DNA of 20,413 nt. Origin: Rikenellaceae bacterium (GTDB lineage: Bacteria > Bacteroidota > Bacteroidia > Bacteroidales > UBA932). The translations under genes and the position numbers were made by a program. The notes under the pieces were generated by a model. It was not told the origin of the DNA. It made no database searches and saw nothing but the letters and a program-made list of their open reading frames with translations. This document shows, piece by piece, positions 14,686 to 20,413 of this stretch; the stretch's first letter is position 1; every line of letters starts with the position of its first letter. The stretch is taken from contig CAAGIL010000240.1 in the NCBI GenBank assembly GCA_900769905.1, positions 1 to 20,413 of the forward strand, read 5' to 3'.

Positions 14686-16377
14686 TTATTCATGAAATAC
14701 AAGGTAAGAACCTTCAGAGACAAGGCAGAACTGGAAATTGTCTGCTGCAATGCTTAATCCAAGATATTTCTGGAAGTGGGTTTCTCCGTTGGCATAAACC
14801 ACATCGTAGCAAACGTCACAGGTGTCATCCCCGTTGTTCTTCACCGTAATTGCAATTTCGGAACCGTTCAGATTTGAGGCCATAGTCTCGAAGTTCCAGT
14901 CAAGCTCAGCGGTCCAGGAGCCATCGATTTCTCCCCAGCCCCAGTTGTCCATACGTACAACTCCCCATTCGGAATCATCCATTCTGCGCAGAACAACGCA
15001 TGGACTGCACCAGTTATTGAGATTGTTGGAGTAAAGACGCATCTTGACGGTTGCACTTTCTCCCGAAGGCACCACAGTATTCTCTGAAAGTGCTGTCCAC
15101 CAAGGAGTTGAGCAGTCGTTCAAACCGAGGTCAGCTATGCCCTTCCTGACAGTAACAGGAACTGTTGTACTGACTGTTGAATTGGCATTGTGATACAACA
15201 CGGTAACCTCAGCATCACCTTCTGTTACAGGAATCATAGAATACTCAAGATTGTCCAGAGGCATCAGATCTGCTGAACCGTCAACATAGGTGGCAGTCAC
15301 TTCCATTCCAGTGGTACTGAAGAGCACCTCCTTGTCGAAAACCCAGTAATCGTTCCAGTCAGGCATCTTTGTAATCTCAAGTTTGGCAACAGGATTCAAT
15401 ACCTTTATCGTGTAGAAACCTGCCACGGAAGGACAGTATTCCCCAAGCTTTGACTTGCTGTAAGAATAGATGATTGTTTTCTCTCCCACAGTGCTGAGGT
15501 CCGGAACGGTGAGAGTGATGTCCTCCTTTCCTACAGTCTTGATGGAACCGTCTTCAAAGGTCACTACTGCAGTAGCATCACCCCATACATCCTCAGAACC
15601 TATCTCTATGAAAGCCGGATAACCGCTGGCCTCTATTGAAACAGGCAGCTGGTCATCGACGGCCTCAACCTCGGATGCGGTGAGCACGGCCCTCTTAATC
15701 TCGAACCAGCTGGCATCGCAGACGAGGAATGCCTTGATGTCCTCAGTTGCGGAGACAGGCTGCTGGTATTCCTGAATGAGTGAGACTGTCCCGTCAGCGC
15801 TGGTACATTCGATATGCACGAAGACGTTTCCGGTCTTCGAGTGGTCAATCTTCATCTTGACATAAGCGCCCTGCATAAGTTCAAGGAAGTCATCCCAGAA
15901 GTCACCATCAGTATCAAGGTCGAAGTCGGCATAATTGTGGGAAAGCATGGCAAGGTTGAAATCGGAGTTTCCCCAGCCATACGCGTCCGAACGAAGCAAG
16001 AAATACTCAAAATACCCGTCCGTATCGCGGTCAGCAGGACCGGTTACGCAAAGATTGTAGTTATTCCAGTTGTTTACACCCGAGCCGTGGTTCACGAACT
16101 CAAGGGTCAGCAGCTTGCCGGCAGGAATCCGGAAAGAGTCCGAAAAGGCACCCCACCAGGCACTAGAGCAGTCTTCGTTTCCGGCAATGGCCGTGGTGAT
16201 GGTCAGTTCTTCTTCACCTTCAACCTGATTCTGTCTCTTCTCTTCAGCGATCTGGTTTATCTTGTCCTGAAGATCCTCCGGAGGGTTCACCTCATAGATC
16301 TTGATATCGGAACATCCGACAAAGGACAACAAACCCGCTATGCTGAAGAGATTCATCATAAAAGATTTGATTTTCAT
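14686..16377 (-). CDS. Surface glycan-binding lipoprotein with duplicated carbohydrate-binding-like domains
   Basis: 563 residues; lipoprotein signal with Cys22 (FVGC), then an acidic/coiled linker (about 30-57). No catalytic residues are apparent. Two related modules flank a pair of Ig-like domains. Module 1 is about 58-235 (DCSSAWWGAFSDSFRIPAG, NNWNNYNLCV, YGWGNSDF). Module 2 is about 413-563 (DCSTPWWTALSENTVVPSG, NNWCSPCVVL, DNWGWGEI). Both end alike (IKAFLVCDASWFEI and FQFCLVSEGSYLVF). The Ig-like linker region (about 240-410) contains FEDGSIKTV and YVDGSADLM repeats. Module 1 alone has two DxDxDG calcium-binding-like motifs (116-121 and 153-158). Tryptophan-rich faces suggest glycan stacking. 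The position directly before susC supports a SusE/SGBP-B-like role, although that class usually follows susD. I do not recognise a named family, so the function is inferred. Confidence 0.8.
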   Translation of the reverse strand: MKIKSFMMNLFSIAGLLSFVGCSDIKIYEVNPPEDLQDKINQIAEEKRQNQVEGEEELTITTAIAGNEDCSSAWWGAFSDSFRIPAGKLLTLEFVNHGSGVNNWNNYNLCVTGPADRDTDGYFEYFLLRSDAYGWGNSDFNLAMLSHNYADFDLDTDGDFWDDFLELMQGAYVKMKIDHSKTGNVFVHIECTSADGTVSLIQEYQQPVSATEDIKAFLVCDASWFEIKRAVLTASEVEAVDDQLPVSIEASGYPAFIEIGSEDVWGDATAVVTFEDGSIKTVGKEDITLTVPDLSTVGEKTIIYSYSKSKLGEYCPSVAGFYTIKVLNPVAKLEITKMPDWNDYWVFDKEVLFSTTGMEVTATYVDGSADLMPLDNLEYSMIPVTEGDAEVTVLYHNANSTVSTTVPVTVRKGIADLGLNDCSTPWWTALSENTVVPSGESATVKMRLYSNNLNNWCSPCVVLRRMDDSEWGVVRMDNWGWGEIDGSWTAELDWNFETMASNLNGSEIAITVKNNGDDTCDVCYDVVYANGETHFQKYLGLSIAADNFQFCLVSEGSYLVFHE

Positions 16378-16410
16378 TGTGATTAAAGATTTATGGTTTG
16401 GTTAATAATA

Positions 16411-18393
16411 TTATTTGTTGAAAATTATAACCGTGAATGTTTTAGGTGCGACTGTGATTGCAAAGCTTTGTCCTTCGGCTGAAACTTCTTCCGTCTGAGG
16501 GACAATCTTCTCAGGTTCGTCAAGGGTATTCTCGGCATCAAGGTCATCACTGCGGTATGTTACGACAGCCACCTGCCTTACGGTCTGCTTCTTCTTGAGG
16601 CCGTCGAAAACAAGCTTGATGTCCTGAGGAATGTCTGAAACGTTCGCTACCTTGACGTAGATGCTGTTGCCTGCGGCATCGAACACGGAGCTGGCAAATA
16701 GGCCGTTCTGGTCCTCGGCACCGGTAACGGCGCGTCCGTCCATAGTCAGACTGAGCACGTTGGTTCCCTTGTAAGTGGTATAGAGCTGCTGCACATAGTA
16801 GCTGCAGGAACGCATGCTGCGGAGGTTGTCGAACCAGATGAGGTCCGGCCTCCACTGCCATCCTTCGATGTGGGCGAAGAGAGGGGCATAGGTAGCCATA
16901 TGGACGATGTCGGCATTTCTTTCGAGCCCTGTCATGAATGCGGCCTCAAGCAGGGATGCCTCGAAGTGATTCCATTTCTTGCCTTTTCCGTGGCAGGCAT
17001 ACTCTCCGGCAAATACCTTAGGGCCCTTGCGGTCGTAGCTGTCATAGCGGGCACCCTGGGAGAGGAACCAGGACTCAGGACGGTAGAAATGTTCGTCCAC
17101 AAGGTCTGCTCCTACTTTCTTCATCTCAGGCCAGAGGAAGTCAAACTGTTCACCTTCGGAATTAGGGCCTGAAGTACCCACGATTTTAATATCAGGATAT
17201 GCCTTGCGTATTGCGGCAACGAAAGGCTCCAGGTGATCGACGTAGGTCTGGTCCCACTGCTCATTGCCTATGGCTATATATTTGAGATTGAATGGATCAG
17301 GATGGCCCATTGAAGCACGCACGGCACCCCACTTGCTGTCCACGGAGCCATTTGCAAACTCTATGAGGTCGAGGGCATCCTGAATATACTCGTCCAGATG
17401 GTCCACAGGGCAGTGGGCCTCCTCGTTCTCGTTCTGGAACTGGCAGGCAAGGCCGCAGCTGAGCACTGGAAGCGGCTCAGCACCTATGTCCTCGGAGAGG
17501 AGGAAATATTCGTAGAAACCGAGTCCGTAGGACTGATAATAGTCAGAGAAGAAGCGGTAGTCGAAGGTGTACTGCCATCTGTTCTCATTCAGAGGACGGT
17601 TTTCCACCGGACCGACGGTATTCTTCCACTGGTAGCGGGTTTCCAGGTCCGTACCTTCCACGATGCAGCCGCCCGGGAAACGGAACAGCCCCGGGTGGAG
17701 GTCATACAGTGCCTGGGCAAGGTCCTTGCGCAGGCCGTTCTCCCTGCCCCTCCAGGTATCCTTCGGGAAGAGAGAGATGTGCTCCAGATCCACAGCATTG
17801 TCTCCCCGGAGGAAAATCCTCAACACAGCCTTGGGGTCAGTCACGGCAGCTGTCATCTCAACTTCGTACTTCTTCCACTCGGTGGAGTTCACAGTGATGT
17901 ACTCCTTCACGCTTGCCTGCTGCTCACCCATCGTGGACCTGTCTATGAATTCCACGCGTATGCTGGCTTCCTTGCCGGCTTCCACGCAGCGGGCCCAGAC
18001 GCTGAAACGGTACTTTTCCCCTTCCTTCAGTCCTATTCCGAAGAAGCCTTCATTCTCAAGCACGGTATGCTTGTGAGGATGTCCCGCACTTGAGAGGCGG
18101 ACATAATGGGGATTCTTCTCAAAAGGTCCGTCGTTGCGGAGTTCGACATTCCCCGCTACGCTCCATCCCTGGAAATGGTTTGAAGGGAACTCGAACGAGC
18201 GGTTCTTCACGAGTTCGGCATAGAGTCCTCCATCGGCCGCGTAATTGATATCCTCGAAGAAGATACCGTACATAGTAGGCTGAATCGGGGCTCCCAACTT
18301 GTTGACTTTCACATGAAGAGAATTGCTCTGCGCAGTTAGCGTGAGGGCAGATACAGTCGCAAGAAGCGACGCGAAAATGAATTTCTTATTCAT
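16411..18393 (-). CDS. Glycoside hydrolase family 51 alpha-L-arabinofuranosidase, exported
   Basis: 660 residues with a signal peptide (MNKKFIFASLLATVSALTLTAQ), so probably periplasmic. It removes terminal alpha-L-arabinofuranosyl units from arabinan or arabinoxylan oligosaccharides. GH51 features are MYGIFFEDINYAADGGLYAELVKNRSFE in separate short motifs at about 41-68, FRFPGG at about 237-242, the acid/base Glu378 in YIAIGNEQW, and the nucleophile Glu464 in VFAGEYACHGKG. A CBM4/9-like beta-sandwich (about 70-210, FQGWSV to VDLEHISLFP) is inserted after the N-terminal strand, as in many Bacteroidota GH51 enzymes, and a C-terminal beta-sandwich closes the protein. It is the first gene of the PUL, with its own promoter-like site upstream and 33 nt before the glycan-binding gene. 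Placing a periplasmic enzyme first is less usual than susC first. Confidence 0.95.
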   Translation of the reverse strand: MNKKFIFASLLATVSALTLTAQSNSLHVKVNKLGAPIQPTMYGIFFEDINYAADGGLYAELVKNRSFEFPSNHFQGWSVAGNVELRNDGPFEKNPHYVRLSSAGHPHKHTVLENEGFFGIGLKEGEKYRFSVWARCVEAGKEASIRVEFIDRSTMGEQQASVKEYITVNSTEWKKYEVEMTAAVTDPKAVLRIFLRGDNAVDLEHISLFPKDTWRGRENGLRKDLAQALYDLHPGLFRFPGGCIVEGTDLETRYQWKNTVGPVENRPLNENRWQYTFDYRFFSDYYQSYGLGFYEYFLLSEDIGAEPLPVLSCGLACQFQNENEEAHCPVDHLDEYIQDALDLIEFANGSVDSKWGAVRASMGHPDPFNLKYIAIGNEQWDQTYVDHLEPFVAAIRKAYPDIKIVGTSGPNSEGEQFDFLWPEMKKVGADLVDEHFYRPESWFLSQGARYDSYDRKGPKVFAGEYACHGKGKKWNHFEASLLEAAFMTGLERNADIVHMATYAPLFAHIEGWQWRPDLIWFDNLRSMRSCSYYVQQLYTTYKGTNVLSLTMDGRAVTGAEDQNGLFASSVFDAAGNSIYVKVANVSDIPQDIKLVFDGLKKKQTVRQVAVVTYRSDDLDAENTLDEPEKIVPQTEEVSAEGQSFAITVAPKTFTVIIFNK

Positions 18394-18415
18394 AAGGATA
18401 GTATGTGGTATGCCG

Positions 18416-18423
18416 CAAAATTA
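18416..18423 (-). promoter_or_regulatory. Predicted -7 box of the PUL promoter upstream of GH51
   Basis: TAATTTTG (18423-18416, minus strand) matches TAnnTTTG. No good TTTG is found 19-21 nt upstream, so a dedicated activator or alternative sigma factor may be needed, which is common for PUL promoters. The site lies between the pfk terminator and the GH51 start, leaving a short 5' untranslated region of roughly 15-20 nt. Confidence 0.5.
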
Positions 18424-18458
18424 ACAATTTTTTAAGAAATATAACACTTTTTGAAGTC

Positions 18459-18498
18459 AAAAAAAAGGCCGGAAACCGTCATATCGGGTTCCCGGCCT
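18459..18498 (-). terminator. Strong intrinsic terminator after the phosphofructokinase gene
   Basis: On the minus strand AGGCCGGGAACC, loop CGATATGAC, GGTTTCCGGCCT form a 12-bp stem with one G-U pair, continuing into a run of eight T residues. It insulates the PUL from pfk transcription. Confidence 0.93.
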
Positions 18499-18509
18499 GT
18501 CAGTGAGCT

Positions 18510-18531
18510 GTCATTCCGAAGAAGGAATGAC
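18510..18531 (-). repeat. Perfect 8-bp hairpin between the pfk stop and the terminator
   Basis: GTCATTCC, loop TTCTTC, GGAATGAC (minus strand), placed 7 nt after the pfk stop codon and 11 nt before the main terminator stem. There is no T-run after it. It could protect the 3' end of the mRNA or simply form a tandem structure with the terminator. Confidence 0.7.
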
Positions 18532-18538
18532 GGACATT

Positions 18539-19774
18539 TTACCACTCAAGGATCTTCTTGAAGTCGTATGCCTCAGGGTTCTCGATTCCGAGAGCCTTTA
18601 CTGCCTCGTAGTCCTCAGGAGTTACGTAATGAGCGATGTACTCGTAGTAATTCTGGGCGGTTCCGCAGTTGATGTCAACTACGCGAGGAGGAATCTTTCC
18701 GGTCTCAGGATCCTGGAGGTCGGCAAGGTAGAGAGGGGAAACATTGCCGTAAGAGTCAACATAAACCATGCAGCCGGTCTTGCCTTCGCGGAAGAGCTGA
18801 TATACGCCCATTGCAAGCTCGGTGCAGTAGGTGAGGTCATATGCAATCGGATCCTGGCAACGCACGTCGTAACCGATCTCGAGAGGACGGCTCTTCACCT
18901 TCAGGCCGAGAGCCTTGAACTCCTTGTCGAGGAGGTCGTTGAAGAGCACGGCCTTGGAGAGCTTGCCGAGTTCAGGATGGCCGTGGTCATCGTAGGTGAA
19001 GTGTACGCCGGCATCCTCGAGCTCCTTGATGTCAAGGTTGTGGAAGAGACCTTCGGCAGTTACGATGCTGCCGTATTCGATGCCCATAATCTTCCTCTTG
19101 ATGATGGCTGAGAGGGAGAGCTTGATGATCTTGTCGAGACTGATGCTGGTCTTGTTGAACATCTCAGGGATGATGGTCATAGGGCAGTGGGTAGCCTCAC
19201 CTATACCGAGGGCAAGACTTCCGCAGGTACGGCCCATGGCGCAGAGGACAAACCAGTTGCCTGAAGTGCGGGCATCCTCGTAAGCGGTCCTTGCAATGTG
19301 GGCACCCTCATTCTTGGCTGAATTGTAGCCGAAGGTAGGAGCATTTGCCGGGAGAGGAAGGTCGTTGTCGATAGTCTTCGGGCAGTGGATGTTTGCGATA
19401 GGATAGCCCTTTGCGGTAAGAAACTTGGAAATTCTGTTTGCAGTGGAAGCGGTGTCGTCTCCTCCGATGGTGACAAGCAGCTTGATGTTGTTGTCCTTGA
19501 AGAGATCGAGGTTGAAATTCTCCTCGAAGTCCTTGTCGGTCGGCTTGAAACGGCTCATCTGGAGATAAGAACCTCCCCTGTTGAAATAACGGTCAGCAGT
19601 CTGGAAGCTGAGATCTTCGGTACGTGCGTTCTTGCTGAAAAGACCGGAATATCCGCCGTGCAGGCCGATAACTCTGTAACCCTTTGAGAGGAAAGTCTTT
19701 GCAACACTCATAGAAACTGAGTTCATACCAGGTGCGGGACCACCGCCGCACAGAATAATAACAGAATCTTTCAT
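18539..19774 (-). CDS. pfp: Pyrophosphate-dependent 6-phosphofructokinase
   Basis: 411 residues from ATG 19774. A TTG four codons upstream (19786) is possible, but the ATG opens directly into the conserved MKDSVIILCGGGPAPGMN. The enzyme converts fructose 6-phosphate to fructose 1,6-bisphosphate in cytoplasmic glycolysis. Motifs (numbered from the ATG): GGGPAPGMN at about 10-18; TIGGDDT at about 103-109, where the second Asp replaces the Gly of ATP-dependent enzymes and is the hallmark of PPi use; CPKTIDND at about 131-138 with the catalytic Lys/Asp; and MGRTCGSLAL for sugar-phosphate binding. PPi donor use is inferred from GGDD plus PKTIDND. The reaction is reversible, and such enzymes are common in anaerobic Bacteroidota. 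It has its own strong promoter and terminator, so it is a single-gene unit, divergent from ligA. Confidence 0.95.
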   Translation of the reverse strand: MKDSVIILCGGGPAPGMNSVSMSVAKTFLSKGYRVIGLHGGYSGLFSKNARTEDLSFQTADRYFNRGGSYLQMSRFKPTDKDFEENFNLDLFKDNNIKLLVTIGGDDTASTANRISKFLTAKGYPIANIHCPKTIDNDLPLPANAPTFGYNSAKNEGAHIARTAYEDARTSGNWFVLCAMGRTCGSLALGIGEATHCPMTIIPEMFNKTSISLDKIIKLSLSAIIKRKIMGIEYGSIVTAEGLFHNLDIKELEDAGVHFTYDDHGHPELGKLSKAVLFNDLLDKEFKALGLKVKSRPLEIGYDVRCQDPIAYDLTYCTELAMGVYQLFREGKTGCMVYVDSYGNVSPLYLADLQDPETGKIPPRVVDINCGTAQNYYEYIAHYVTPEDYEAVKALGIENPEAYDFKKILEW

Positions 19775-19821
19775 TTTTTTATTCAATAATTTTGAAGAAT
19801 TTTCGACTTATTAAAATCCTG

Positions 19822-19853
19822 CAAATTTACTCATTATCCGTATAAAACACAAA
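19822..19853 (-). promoter_or_regulatory. Predicted promoter of the phosphofructokinase gene
   Basis: On the minus strand TTTG (19853-19850), a 20-nt spacer, then TAAATTTG (19829-19822): an exact match to the Bacteroidota housekeeping promoter consensus. Transcription would start near 19815, giving a 5' leader of about 40 nt. Confidence 0.85.
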
Positions 19854-19865
19854 CATTAATTTTTA

Positions 19866-19896
19866 TTTCATAAATCTCCCATTTTCATTAAATTTG
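19866..19896 (+). promoter_or_regulatory. Predicted ligA promoter with an almost absent 5' leader
   Basis: TAAATTTG (19889-19896) fits TAnnTTTG exactly, with TTTC 19 nt upstream (19866-19869) as a partial -33 box. The ATG follows only 8 nt after the -7 box, so the transcript would begin within a few bases of the start codon (nearly leaderless). Confidence 0.6.
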
Positions 19897-19904
19897 TAGT
19901 TTAT

Positions 19905-20413
19905 ATGGAAAAGAATGAAGCCCAGAAAAGAATAAGCGTCCTCAGGGAACAGCTTACGGAATACAACCGGCGTTACTACGTGGAAAACGCTCCGGTCATC
20001 TCGGATTTCGAGTTCGATGCTCTGATGCGCGAACTGGAAGATCTGGAGAAGCAGTACCCTGAATTCGACATCCCGGACTCCCCTACCCACCGGGTGGGCT
20101 CCGATCTGGAAGAGAAGGGCAAGGAGCGTCAGGGCTTCGTACAGAGGCCCCACCGCTACCCCATGCTTTCCCTCGGCAACACTTATTCCATCGCGGAAAT
20201 AGAGGATTTCACCGCCCGGGCCGACAGGACCCTGGGAGGCGAAAAATTCAGCTACAGCTGCGAGCTCAAGTTCGACGGCACCGCAATATGCCTGACCTAC
20301 AGGGACGGAGTCCTTGTGCAGGCCCTCACCCGCGGGGACGGGGTCAAGGGAGACGATGTCACCCGCAACGCCCGTATGATTTCCAACCTCCCCGCAAGAC
20401 TCAAGGGCAACTA
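19905..20413 (+). CDS. ligA: NAD-dependent DNA ligase, N-terminal part (cut by window edge)
   Basis: 169 complete codons of an enzyme normally about 660-700 residues long. LigA seals nicks in DNA during replication and repair using NAD+. Visible are the NAD-binding Ia domain with YNRRYY (about 20-25) and ISDFEFDALMREL (about 32-44), the SPTHRVGS segment (59-66), the PMLSLGNTYS segment (86-95), and the adenylation motif CELKFDGTAI with the AMP-accepting Lys122, followed by TRGDGVKGDDVT. ATG 19905 gives the usual N-terminus and fits the promoter. It is transcribed away from the phosphofructokinase gene. The C-terminal OB-fold, zinc finger, HhH and BRCT domains lie outside the window. Confidence 0.97.
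   Translation, partial: MEKNEAQKRISVLREQLTEYNRRYYVENAPVISDFEFDALMRELEDLEKQYPEFDIPDSPTHRVGSDLEEKGKERQGFVQRPHRYPMLSLGNTYSIAEIEDFTARADRTLGGEKFSYSCELKFDGTAICLTYRDGVLVQALTRGDGVKGDDVTRNARMISNLPARLKGN

Noticed and set aside
17398..18093. Plus-strand open frame of 231 codons opposite GH51
   Set aside because: It is antisense to the conserved GH51 N-terminal half with no recognisable motif of its own.
1..20413. Defence system, mobile element, CRISPR array, tRNA or prophage
   Set aside because: No transposase, integrase, nuclease, direct-repeat array or tRNA cloverleaf was seen; gene content is metabolic and continuous in style.

Overview
The window is a chromosomal piece of a Bacteroidota genome, most likely order Bacteroidales. 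The evidence is a SusC/SusD outer-membrane pair inside a polysaccharide utilization locus (PUL), promoters of the Bacteroidota type (TTTG - about 20 nt - TAnnTTTG), weak or absent Shine-Dalgarno sequences, and a PPi-type phosphofructokinase. I cannot fix the genus. No tRNA, rRNA, insertion sequence, prophage or CRISPR array was seen.

Layout. Nearly everything is on the minus strand; read it right to left. At the right edge the start of ligA (plus strand) diverges from a PPi-dependent 6-phosphofructokinase gene (18539-19774), which ends at a strong terminator (18466-18498). An eight-gene minus-strand cluster follows (18393 down to 2294): GH51 arabinofuranosidase, a duplicated-domain surface glycan-binding lipoprotein, SusC, SusD, a GH43 lipoprotein, a periplasmic GH43 arabinanase-like enzyme, a large multidomain GH3 enzyme, and an unrecognised beta-propeller-like protein overlapping the GH3 stop. 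The enzyme set points to arabinan or an arabinose-substituted pectin or xylan side chain. Surface proteins would bind and cut the polymer, SusCD would import oligosaccharides, and the periplasmic GH43, GH51 and GH3 would finish them. A terminator-like hairpin (9625-9652) sits between susD and the first GH43 gene and may set enzyme dosage relative to SusCD. No PUL regulator is in the window.

Left part. Downstream of the PUL lie two amino-acid-responsive units, each with its own promoter, leader peptide and terminator. The first is a stand-alone TrpB2-type tryptophan synthase beta gene (698-2065), preceded by an 18-residue leader peptide with three consecutive Trp codons, a terminator, and a 12-position alternative helix overlapping the leader stop codon. 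This is a textbook attenuator layout. The second is a P-II gene followed by amt (ammonium transporter, cut by the window edge). Its leader encodes a 29-residue peptide with nine Gln codons in three CAG triplets, followed by a GC-rich hairpin and U-tract just upstream of the P-II gene. I read this as a glutamine-sensing transcription attenuator controlling a P-II/ammonium transporter operon, and consider it the most interesting object here. It is inferred from sequence only and needs comparative and experimental support.
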